DNA from: Candidatus Bathyarchaeota archaeon
GTDB lineage: Archaea > Thermoproteota > Bathyarchaeia > Bathyarchaeales > Bathycorpusculaceae
Direction: 5' to 3'
Assembly (NCBI GenBank): GCA_030672945.1
Contig: DAOVFL010000015.1
Location: 1-11,659 of the forward strand
Length of the DNA: 11,659 nt
The stretch's first letter is position 1; each line of letters begins with the position of its first letter. The notes under the pieces are model-generated. The model did no database searches. It was not told where the DNA came from and saw only the letters and a program-made list of their open reading frames with translations. This document shows positions 1 to 5,471 of this stretch, piece by piece. The translations under genes were made by a program, and so were the position numbers.

Positions 1-90
1 AAAAGTTTTAGCTTTGCCGAAAACTTCAGAAACAACATCTTCCAAACCTGCATGCGTCTTGGTTGGAACAGCTATTCTCAACTTTTTCAT
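1..90 (-). CDS. NifX/NifB-family iron-molybdenum cofactor-binding protein (5' part only)
   Basis: Only the first 30 codons are present; the gene runs off the left edge. The visible N-terminus has a short basic start, a beta strand reading IAVPT, then GLEDVVSEVFGKAKTF. This matches the opening of the dinitrogenase iron-molybdenum cofactor family (NifX/NafY/NifB C-terminal type), which begins with a strand ending in P-T and a 'D.VSEHFGRA..F' segment. In this family the usual H of SEHFG helps bind the cluster; here the residue is V (SEVFG). The ATG at 88-90 fits the family start, and a TATA-like element lies about 45-50 bases upstream. It shares its strand with the DUF5320 gene, and both families commonly neighbour DUF134 regulators, which supports the call. 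Stand-alone members of this family occur in organisms that do not fix nitrogen, so nitrogen fixation should not be inferred. Confidence 0.72.
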   Translation of the reverse strand, partial: MKKLRIAVPTKTHAGLEDVVSEVFGKAKTF

Positions 91-132
91 ATTACTCAAC
101 TCTTAACTAATACTTTTTTTAGGAATCTAAGA

Positions 133-142
133 TTTTAATAAA
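133..142 (-). promoter_or_regulatory. TATA box for the NifX-like gene
   Basis: On the minus strand this reads TTTATTAAAA, centred about 48 bases before the ATG at 90. That would place transcription start near 112 with a short leader. It is position-based inference only. Confidence 0.35.
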
Positions 143-152
143 GGAGAGGGTT

Positions 153-266
153 ATGTTGAAGAGCATTAGTGCGGAGGTTTTCCATAGTTGTGTAATCATG
201 ATGGCTTCATACTTCTTCAGTAACCTCTATTGTCTGTTCGCAGTTGTGGTATTAATTCATTTGTGA
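153..266 (+). CDS. Candidate 37-residue membrane microprotein
   Basis: An ATG at 153 is preceded by AAGGAGAGGG at 141-150, one of the best ribosome-binding sequences in the window, at good spacing. The frame runs 37 codons to TGA at 264-266. The product has a short polar N-terminus followed by a hydrophobic stretch (roughly residues 13-36, VIMMASYFF through FAVVVLIHL), long enough for one membrane helix. It lies between the NifX-like and DUF5320 genes on the opposite strand and would be convergent with DUF5320. No plus-strand TATA box at the right distance is obvious. I do not recognise a family, and the strong SD may be chance. Confidence 0.3.
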   Translation: MLKSISAEVFHSCVIMMASYFFSNLYCLFAVVVLIHL

Positions 267-276
267 CCTCGATATT

Positions 277-717
277 TTACGGTCCCGCTGGTTGCTCTTT
301 TCCCTGCTCAAGTTTTGCTTTCAACTCTTTGATTCTTGCTTCAATTTTGTTCATTTCTTGTCCGAGGTCTGCTTTTTCTGCTTCTAACTCCCTTTTGTAT
401 TCTTCTATTGCTGTTAATTCCTCTCGTGGAGACTGCGGTGCTGCTGGCGGATACATTGGCGGTGGATAAGCGTATTGCTGTGGTGCATATGCGTATGGAT
501 ATTGCGTCGGGTAACCCGACCCTCCTCTGCCCCATCCTCTACCGAATCCTCGACCAAAACCTCTGCCGTAGCCTCTGCCCCATCCTCTACCGAATCCTCT
601 GCCATATCCGGGTATTGGATTCATGAATCCAGGTACAGGATAACCTGCACAGTAGCCTGCTGCTCTTCCAGTCATAGGTCCTAAACTCCTAGGTCCTGTT
701 CTATCTCCTCTTGGCAT
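277..717 (-). CDS. DUF5320 family protein with Gly-Arg-aromatic repeats
   Basis: The 146-residue protein starts with the DUF5320 signature (MPRGD, then GPMTGRAAGYCAG at residues 13-25). Residues 37-65 are a near-perfect tetrapeptide repeat G-R-G-[FWY]. A Pro/Tyr/Gln-rich linker (68-95) follows, then a charged coiled-coil helix (about 98-140). The only cysteine is C23. The start is the ATG at 715-717, with GAGGTG at 729-734 in SD position. Family members sit beside NifX/NifB-type cofactor proteins, ParA/Mrp-like ATPases and DUF134 regulators in many anaerobes, as here, so a role in metal or Fe-S handling is plausible; no biochemical function is known to me. The repeat looks low-complexity and disordered, and the coiled coil probably oligomerises. 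Confidence 0.82.
   Translation of the reverse strand: MPRGDRTGPRSLGPMTGRAAGYCAGYPVPGFMNPIPGYGRGFGRGWGRGYGRGFGRGFGRGWGRGGSGYPTQYPYAYAPQQYAYPPPMYPPAAPQSPREELTAIEEYKRELEAEKADLGQEMNKIEARIKELKAKLEQGKEQPAGP
524..599. repeat. Direct repeat within the GRG-repeat coding region
   Basis: An identical 28-base segment occurs at 524-551 and 572-599, a 48-base offset equal to sixteen codons. It lies in a longer array of 12-base units, each coding one G-R-G-aromatic tetrapeptide. The exact copy suggests a recent duplication or homogenisation inside the DUF5320 gene. The 48-base step keeps the reading frame, so copy-number change would alter repeat length without breaking the gene. Confidence 0.85.
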
Positions 718-739
718 TTTTTTGTTTCACCTCTATTTT

Positions 740-792
740 CGTGCTTATGCACGTTTTACAATTATGGGAGTATGCACAGAAATATATAAAAG
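740..792. promoter_or_regulatory. Divergent promoter/operator between DUF5320 and DUF134 genes
   Basis: A strong, nearly symmetric TATA element (AAATATATAAAAG, 780-792) lies 40 bases before the DUF134 ATG at 832. Read on the other strand it is 60-70 bases before the DUF5320 ATG and could serve both directions. Just upstream, TATGCAC occurs twice (746-752 and 771-777), 25 bases apart; the second copy abuts the TATA box. The first copy is part of a small inverted repeat, CGTGC-TTAT-GCACG (740-753). The placement suits binding by a regulator, possibly the adjacent helix-turn-helix protein, but that is inference. Confidence 0.5.
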
Positions 793-831
793 TTGCGCTA
801 GGATATACATAAATAGTATAAGGGAAAGTCG

Positions 832-1149
832 ATGTGGCGACAAGGACGCAGACGAAGACGCGGCAGAAGAGGAAGATTTCCGAAACCAGTTAATCTTGGA
901 ATGACTCCGCCAATAACAGATTTTATTCCTAATCCATTAAGAAGCTCAGCATCCATATTCATAGACATAGCAGAACTGGAAGCTTTCAGACTGGTAGACC
1001 TAGAAGGATTGTCACAAGAAGAAGCTGGAAAAAAGATGGGAATCTCCAGGGGAACTGTATGGAGGCTAGTACAAAGTGTAAGAAGAAAAACAGCTCAAGC
1101 ACTTACTGAAGGAAAACCCCTTCAAATAATCTCAGAAACAAGAAAATAA
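832..1149 (+). CDS. DUF134/UPF0251 family helix-turn-helix regulator
   Basis: This 105-residue basic protein has an Arg-rich N-terminus (RRRRRGRRGRF, residues 6-16) and a Pro-containing segment. Residues 47-70 carry the family core 'ELEAFRLVDLEGLSQEEAGKKMG', followed by the recognition helix region 'ISRGTVWRLVQSVRRKTAQAL' (71-91), a sigma-70 region-4-like HTH. The pattern ELEA.RL.DLEGL.QEEA..MG.SR.T..R....ARRK is diagnostic of UPF0251. The length suits the family. The likely role is DNA-binding regulation of the linked cofactor genes. The ATG at 832 is preceded by AGGGAAAG and by a strong TATA box. Unlike many UPF0251 proteins, it has no cysteine, so an N-terminal metal site is not evident. 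Confidence 0.85.
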   Translation: MWRQGRRRRRGRRGRFPKPVNLGMTPPITDFIPNPLRSSASIFIDIAELEAFRLVDLEGLSQEEAGKKMGISRGTVWRLVQSVRRKTAQALTEGKPLQIISETRK

Positions 1150-1210
1150 TAAACAAAGATTCCTATGCCATTTTTCCAGCAAAATGTCCATGTATTTCTG
1201 TATAAAGTTC

Positions 1211-1223
1211 AAACATATATATA
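1211..1223 (+). promoter_or_regulatory. TATA-like element in the 1150-1402 interval
   Basis: The sequence AAACATATATATA is typical of an archaeal TATA box. It lies about 55-60 bases before the ATG at 1275, which predicts a transcript starting near 1245. No longer gene follows, so it would serve the small candidate ORF, an unrecognised small RNA, or nothing. Confidence 0.35.
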
Positions 1224-1274
1224 CTGTGACAGCTTGAATCAAAAGACTCAAAGAGACTTGATTAGGGATCTTTC

Positions 1275-1415
1275 ATGAAACAGAAAATTACTATTAATGA
1301 TTCATATGTTCCATCGTACGTAAGTTACAATAGCCCCAGTTTTCCAATTTTTCTGTCACAACATGCTTTCCATTTTCCTGACGAAACACCGGATTGCTAC
1401 TTTTACCTTTCATAG
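1275..1415 (+). CDS. Candidate 46-residue ORF of unknown function
   Basis: ATG at 1275 to TAG at 1413-1415 gives 46 residues, rich in Ser, Tyr, Phe and Pro (YVPSYVSYNSPSFP in the middle), with one Cys. A TATA-like element lies upstream and AGGGATC sits 5-11 bases before the ATG, a partial SD match. The last 13 bases overlap the 3' end of the opposite-strand methylase gene. I recognise no family, and the composition is only weakly protein-like. It is otherwise the sole candidate in the 250-base gap after the DUF134 gene. Confidence 0.2.
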   Translation: MKQKITINDSYVPSYVSYNSPSFPIFLSQHAFHFPDETPDCYFYLS

Positions 1416-2656
1416 TTGGTCCATTCTACTTTTCTCTGTTCCACTTTTTTGGCTTTCTTTACGTCCGGCTTACGCATAATAAACAGATACTTGAAACCCC
1501 GTAAGAAAAAGTTGAATCGTCTTGCTCGGTTGTACCACAAACCGGTATGAGATGCTTGACCTCTTCTCACTATGCAGATGATCTCAACTGTTTCAAAATA
1601 CTTGGCCAATCTTTGATAAAGTTCGAATCCCACTGGCGTGAATTGCTTCTTTACCCACTGGTCACCTATTAGCCATCCGAGCACTTTTCCTTTCTTCAAT
1701 ACTCGATGGCATTCAGCAATAACTTTCTCAAGTTCATCATAGAACGCTACAGTTTCACTTGAGATCTTACCTATGCAGTCCGGATGATCGCTATATTTTA
1801 TATTATCTCCATATGGAGAATCAACAAATACCAAATCTGCATGTTCCGTTGGAAGAGGAATTTTCCGCGAATCGTTTTGAATAATATCAGGTCTAGCTGG
1901 GGCAATATCGTATCCAATTACTCTACGTCCTTCTTCTTTGCAAACATCTATTGTTGTGCCACTACCACACATTGGGTCAACTACTAGATCTCCAGGATCT
2001 GTATATCTCCACACAAGGTTCCAAATCAGTAAAGCAGGCGTTACACCTGGGTATTTATTATTGCCTTTAGGCGAGCTACCGTAACTTTGCCTAGGAAAAT
2101 CCCAAAGAGTCGTAGCTTCCAGCAAAGGTAATTCCTTTGCTGGTTCAGTCTTAACTTGCTTTACTTCACCTAATAACCCCCATGAACGAGTTTCATTTGA
2201 AATTTCGAGTTTCACTCCTTGCGCTTCCAATAAGACCTTAAACCATTTATCCATTCCCAAATTCTTTGGACGATAGATCTCAAGAAGTTTAATAGTAGCT
2301 CTTCTATTCATAGGAGAATACCTTTTTATACTCAAAGTCTTCAGCAATTTTTTTGCGTTCTTTATTGGTATGATTTTACTAATAGGTTCCACTCTCACCT
2401 GATATGGATATCTGCCACCCCATGCTTCTGGCTCTATATTCATCTTTGCAGAGGAGATTGCCCTAAACACACCATACAATATGTCAGAATCGAGGTTGAG
2501 AAGGAACAAGGAATCCCCCTGTTTCACTCTCATTGCAGCTGGTGCATAGGTTCTGTTTGTTCCGAATAATAGTCTTGTGAAACATTCATTTTGTGATTTA
2601 TCGGTGCATGCGAAAACCTGTCCTTGTTTTATAGATTTCCTGGATAGCTTAAGCAC
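1403..2656 (-). CDS. DCD-like domain fused to a SAM-dependent amino-methyltransferase
   Basis: The 417-residue protein has two parts. Residues about 11-130 resemble the DCD domain of the PUA/EVE superfamily: GQVFACTDKSQNECF, then LLFG, a GDSLFLLNLDS.ILYGVFRA strand pair, and MNIEPEAWGGRYPYQVRV. Residues about 180-400 are a class I methylase of the DNA N6-adenine/N4-cytosine type: TLWDFPRQSYG (183-193), motif I DPMCGSGTT (227-235) for SAM binding, and catalytic motif IV DSPYGD (279-284), a DSPY variant of D/N-P-P-Y. It most likely methylates an exocyclic amino group in DNA, though RNA is possible; the DCD-like part may read a modified base. The start is GTG at 2654-2656, supported by GGAGATGGTG just upstream. 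No restriction nuclease is adjacent. Confidence 0.82.
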   Translation of the reverse strand: MLKLSRKSIKQGQVFACTDKSQNECFTRLLFGTNRTYAPAAMRVKQGDSLFLLNLDSDILYGVFRAISSAKMNIEPEAWGGRYPYQVRVEPISKIIPIKNAKKLLKTLSIKRYSPMNRRATIKLLEIYRPKNLGMDKWFKVLLEAQGVKLEISNETRSWGLLGEVKQVKTEPAKELPLLEATTLWDFPRQSYGSSPKGNNKYPGVTPALLIWNLVWRYTDPGDLVVDPMCGSGTTIDVCKEEGRRVIGYDIAPARPDIIQNDSRKIPLPTEHADLVFVDSPYGDNIKYSDHPDCIGKISSETVAFYDELEKVIAECHRVLKKGKVLGWLIGDQWVKKQFTPVGFELYQRLAKYFETVEIICIVRRGQASHTGLWYNRARRFNFFLRGFKYLFIMRKPDVKKAKKVEQRKVEWTNYER

Positions 2657-2690
2657 TAATAAACACCATCTCCAATGAAAGTGAGATCGT

Positions 2691-2703
2691 TTATTTAAAA
2701 TAC
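2691..2703 (-). promoter_or_regulatory. TATA box for the methylase gene
   Basis: On the minus strand this reads GTATTTTAAATAA, about 40 bases before the GTG start at 2656. The transcript would begin near 2670, just before the GGAGATGGTG ribosome-binding site. Confidence 0.45.
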
Positions 2704-2715
2704 ACTTCGAACTTT

Positions 2716-2994
2716 ATGTTATGCTGTAACGCGAGAAATGTAAAATGTGCGCTCAGAATGTTTTTCCAGTATGACAAGCGCACGCGCGAGTTTGCTGAAG
2801 AAAAACAGAAAGACTATTGTTCGCTCTATGTTGCATCATTCAACAAACTCGCACATCGATTCTATGAGAAAATGGGATTCTTGGAAATAAACATGAAAAA
2901 CAGTATACTATGCAAGATATTTCTTGGAGTACGAACTTGGATTTTTTATGAGACAGCAACTTTGCGCTGTAGAGAACCTTTGAAAACCCCGTAG
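2716..2994 (+). pseudogene. Remnant of a GNAT acetyltransferase (C-terminal part)
   Basis: The open frame contains REFAEEKQKDYCSLYVAS followed by FNKLAHRFYEKMGFLEI (encoded about 2785-2892). This matches the last part of GNAT motif A and motif B, where N..A..FYEK.GF is the hallmark. The domain's first half is absent: no strands beta1-beta4 and no acetyl-CoA P-loop (Q/R-x-x-G-x-G/A) precede it, and the upstream 60 bases carry the methylase promoter on the other strand. The tail after FLEI is not GNAT-like. I therefore read it as a decayed fragment beside the 3' end of tRNA-Leu, not a functional gene. It and the promoter are all I see in 2657-3015. Confidence 0.5.
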
Positions 2995-3015
2995 AAATAA
3001 GCATTAGCGAACATT

Positions 3016-3103
3016 TGGTGCGGGAGGTGGGGTTTGAACCCACGCAGCCCTATGGCAGCAGGTCCTAAGCCTGCCTCCTTTGACCTGACTCGGACACCCC
3101 CGC
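3016..3103 (-). tRNA. tRNA-Leu (anticodon UAG), CCA encoded
   Basis: A class II tRNA read on the minus strand. The acceptor stem is GCGGGGG/CTCCCGC with one G-U pair. The anticodon arm is GCAGG-CTTAGGA-CCTGC, giving anticodon TAG for CUA codons. The extra arm is long, as expected for Leu, and the T arm is GTGGG-TTCAAAC-CCCAC. Discriminator A is followed by an encoded CCA (complement of 3016-3018). No intron is present. The two other tRNAs in the window lack an encoded CCA. Confidence 0.95.
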
Positions 3104-3140
3104 AGATATGGACACTTACGATGTTTCAGTTACAGCTCCT

Positions 3141-3154
3141 TATTTATTTTAATT
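3141..3154 (-). promoter_or_regulatory. TATA box for tRNA-Leu
   Basis: The minus-strand sequence AATTAAAATAAATA is centred about 44 bases before the mature tRNA 5' end, the expected range for an archaeal tRNA promoter with a short 5' leader. Confidence 0.4.
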
Positions 3155-3171
3155 TCTTGTTTAAAAAATCT

Positions 3172-3187
3172 TAAAGCATAAAAATCT
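3172..3187 (+). promoter_or_regulatory. TATA-like element for the membrane protein at 3209
   Basis: TAAAGCATAAAAATCT is centred close to 27-29 bases before the ATG at 3209, and no SD precedes that ATG. This predicts a leaderless or nearly leaderless transcript. Confidence 0.4.
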
Positions 3188-3208
3188 ATTTTACTAATAC
3201 TCACACTT

Positions 3209-4573
3209 ATGGGCATGTTCATCTCAAATATTACAAAGAGGGAATACCTTTTCCTGGCAATAATGACCGTGATAGGTTTCACTTTTTATCTTCACATCTT
3301 GACTAGACATCCTCTGATTTACGGTATAGATGGACCGTATTACCTTATTCAAGTAAGAAGTTTGTTGGAGCATGGCTTTCTGAAGTACAGTGATCCTCCA
3401 CTGGCCTTCGGCGTATTCAGCTTATTTACCATGATATGCATGGGGGATTTAACTCTTGGAATTAGGATTGGACTTGCTCTTTTCTCATCCCTCTGCATAG
3501 TTCCACTCTTTTTTTGGGTAAAAAAAGTTACAGACTCAGCAATCTCCGGATATACAGCTTCAACTGTGTGTCTTTTCTCCGCTCCGCATATAAGGCTCAT
3601 GAACGATCTTTTAAAAAACGCGTTAGGAGCATTCTTTCTACTCAGCTTCATCTACTATCTTCACTGTTTAACAACCGATGATAGAAAACGGAATCTAGTT
3701 TTTACAGCTCTTTTCCTTCTTTTAACTGGAGCGACTCACATCTTGGATTTTGGCGTAGCTCTCCTCTTCCTAATACTCTATCCCATACTCGTCTTTTTCA
3801 CAAAAACAGAATGGAAAACTTTCGTTAAAAACGCCTGCATTCTGTTACTGACGGTTCTAGTTTCTGCGGTTGGAGCCTTCATAATATTTCCAAATCTGTT
3901 CACTGACTTTTACAAGGGTTTAGCTTTTCTTCAAGATATCTTCTTAGAGACTGGTGAGTCCCAGCCATTAGGTTTTTTATTTGATCCGAAAGGTGGAAGT
4001 TTCATCTTACCCGTCCTTCTCGCCGGAGTTCTCATTTCATTTTATGAATGGAGAGCATGTAACAGAAAGGCGGTGCCAGCGATTACCAGCGTAACAGTGG
4101 TCGGCATTTTACTGTCGCTTCCTTTCATTCCTCGTGAGTGGCTTTGGCGTTTCCTTCTGATGGAATTTATTCCAATATCTTTCATTATAGGCATTAGCTT
4201 CTCTAAAATCAAAGAGAAATCAACCTTGACTGTTTTTCTACTTCTGTGCTTATTTCCAGTTGTTTTGCAAGGTGTCGCTGTTTCGAAAACCATGCAACCA
4301 ACAATCCAAGATGTGGAGTATCACGAGTTAGAAATCATCGGTAACTTCCTTAAACCAAGTTCTGTTGTAATTGTGAATTTTAGCTATGGATACTGGGTTG
4401 AGTATGTTACAGGACAAGACATTGCAAAGAAACCTTCCATTGAACTCTGGCAGAACTACGCACATATTTTTCTTCTACTACGCAAGCCCTTACTACCCAA
4501 ACCGCCACAAAACTCGATAAAAACTGCTGAAACACCAAACTTCGTGTTGTACCAGTTACCACCTTCCCCATAG
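3209..4573 (+). CDS. Multi-pass membrane protein, probable GT-C fold glycosyltransferase
   Basis: The 454-residue product has about ten or eleven hydrophobic helices (roughly 13-30, 85-104, 112-126, 138-154, 163-178, 181-198, 208-229, 264-279, 290-307, 312-330, 338-357), then an approximately 90-residue non-membrane tail. The first outer loop reads HPLIYGIDGPYYLIQVRSLL (35-54). An acidic residue there followed by aromatic Tyr and a helix is characteristic of GT-C enzymes (PMT/STT3/GT39-like), which use lipid-linked sugar donors. A mid-protein THILDF (176-181) recalls conserved TH motifs in archaeal members. The likely site is the cytoplasmic membrane, acting on S-layer or other surface glycoconjugates; the substrate cannot be told. 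A second ATG at 3215 is an alternative start. It has no same-strand partner and stands between two tRNA genes. Confidence 0.6.
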   Translation: MGMFISNITKREYLFLAIMTVIGFTFYLHILTRHPLIYGIDGPYYLIQVRSLLEHGFLKYSDPPLAFGVFSLFTMICMGDLTLGIRIGLALFSSLCIVPLFFWVKKVTDSAISGYTASTVCLFSAPHIRLMNDLLKNALGAFFLLSFIYYLHCLTTDDRKRNLVFTALFLLLTGATHILDFGVALLFLILYPILVFFTKTEWKTFVKNACILLLTVLVSAVGAFIIFPNLFTDFYKGLAFLQDIFLETGESQPLGFLFDPKGGSFILPVLLAGVLISFYEWRACNRKAVPAITSVTVVGILLSLPFIPREWLWRFLLMEFIPISFIIGISFSKIKEKSTLTVFLLLCLFPVVLQGVAVSKTMQPTIQDVEYHELEIIGNFLKPSSVVIVNFSYGYWVEYVTGQDIAKKPSIELWQNYAHIFLLLRKPLLPKPPQNSIKTAETPNFVLYQLPPSP

Positions 4574-4585
4574 ATACACTCAAGA

Positions 4586-4601
4586 TTTTTAAAGTTTAAA
4601 A
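4586..4601 (+). promoter_or_regulatory. TATA box for tRNA-Thr
   Basis: TTTTTAAAGTTTAAAA is centred about 38 bases before the mature tRNA-Thr 5' end, typical of archaeal tRNA promoters. It lies just past the stop of the membrane protein gene. Confidence 0.45.
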
Positions 4602-4631
4602 TTGTCCTTAACCCCTTAATGATAAAAATGT

Positions 4632-4705
4632 GCCTCGGTGGCCTAGCCTGGTTGGGCATCGCCTTGGTAAGGCGGCGGTCGCGGGTTCAAATCCCGCCCG
4701 AGGCT
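4632..4705 (+). tRNA. tRNA-Thr (anticodon GGU)
   Basis: The acceptor stem GCCTCGG/CCGAGGC is fully paired. The D arm contains GCCTAGCCTGGTTGGGC. The anticodon arm is TCGCC-TTGGTAA-GGCGG, with anticodon GGT for ACC/ACU codons. The T arm is GCGGG-TTCAAAT-CCCGC, and the discriminator base is T. No intron and no encoded CCA. Confidence 0.95.
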
Positions 4706-4734
4706 TCAAAAAGTGTTAGCCGTAGATTTTGGGT

Positions 4735-4747
4735 AATTTATATATCC
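4735..4747 (+). promoter_or_regulatory. TATA box for the coiled-coil/rpiA unit
   Basis: AATTTATATATCC is a strong TATA sequence centred about 41 bases before the TTG start at 4782. It predicts transcription start near 4767, next to the AGAGAGGGA ribosome-binding site. Confidence 0.5.
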
Positions 4748-4781
4748 ATAAAGGCTAAATGAAGATAGAGAGGGAACCATT

Positions 4782-5471
4782 TTGCCCTTAGACTTGCTCC
4801 TAATCTTCGCATTGATCGTGTTAGGGGTGGTTCTCGCATGGTTAATAATTGTTTACTCCATGAGAAAGCGTGGGAAAAAGGAAAATAAGGTTTCGCATGA
4901 AGAAAAAATAAGAATGGAATCTAAATCATTGCCTTTCAGGATTGAAAGAAGTATTTCTCGAGATGACGCAGTGCGAGCTAGGAATGAGCTTAGAGTCCTA
5001 GATTTGGAGAGGGAGGTCTTGAGCGGTGCTATAAGGCGGCTCTATGAAGCTCATGCAGAAGGTAAGATAACTGAGGAGGAAAGGGAAAAGATCGGTCAAA
5101 CATACAAGTCTCGAATTAGGACTGTTAAGGAAGCTATTTCAAAAGATGAATCTCTAGTCGCTTTACATGAACTTGAAGTAATGCAAGAAGACTTGATGAA
5201 GCTCTTCAGTGAACGTTTCGATGATCTAAACCTTAAAATCGATGAGCTGCGCTTAAAAGTTGATGTAGAACCAATAAGAGAAATAACCATACCTGCCGTG
5301 AAAAAACCACCTGTACTGTCTACTGAAAAAACCACTAAAAAAGCAAGAAGAAATAAAAAATCAGCAGCCAAACCCAGCCCAAGAACAGAAGCAGAAAAAA
5401 GGATAGAAAGAATCCGAGAAGAAGTAGAAAAAGTTCTGGAAAAACTGGGACAGATGGAAATTGAAGCTTAA
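4782..5471 (+). CDS. Membrane-anchored coiled-coil protein, unknown function
   Basis: The 229-residue protein starts with a single hydrophobic helix (residues 4-26), followed by basic RKRGKK, which predicts a cytoplasmic body. Residues about 58-160 are highly charged and helical with heptad-like spacing (ARNELRVLDLEREVLSGAIRRL, later LMKLFSERFDDLNLKIDELRLKV). A Lys/Pro-rich linker (173-200) leads to a second short coiled coil (202-227). I do not recognise a named family; the pattern suggests a scaffold or tether at the membrane. The start is TTG at 4782 because AGAGAGGGA precedes it at SD distance and the nearby ATG at 4759 is in another frame and stops at once. The end overlaps rpiA by 11 bases, so the two are probably co-transcribed and translationally coupled. 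Whether it affects RpiA is unknown. Confidence 0.75.
   Translation: MPLDLLLIFALIVLGVVLAWLIIVYSMRKRGKKENKVSHEEKIRMESKSLPFRIERSISRDDAVRARNELRVLDLEREVLSGAIRRLYEAHAEGKITEEEREKIGQTYKSRIRTVKEAISKDESLVALHELEVMQEDLMKLFSERFDDLNLKIDELRLKVDVEPIREITIPAVKKPPVLSTEKTTKKARRNKKSAAKPSPRTEAEKRIERIREEVEKVLEKLGQMEIEA

Noticed and set aside
524..615. Possible CRISPR-like repeat array (28-base repeats)
   Set aside because: The repeats are contiguous 12-base coding units for G-R-G-aromatic in an intact gene, with no unique spacers.
336..626. Long frames overlapping the DUF5320 gene in other frames
   Set aside because: They are produced by the 12-base periodic sequence; only the minus-strand frame carries the DUF5320 signature and an SD.
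1..1149. Nitrogen-fixation locus
   Set aside because: Only a stand-alone NifX-like protein and its usual companions are seen. No nifH, nifD, nifK or full nifB is present, and such proteins occur in non-fixers.
1403..2656. Restriction-modification system
   Set aside because: No endonuclease or specificity gene lies beside the methylase; its neighbours are a regulator on the left and a decayed acetyltransferase on the right.
2840..3043. 67-codon minus-strand frame overlapping tRNA-Leu
   Set aside because: It starts inside the tRNA T arm, so it cannot be an independent protein gene.
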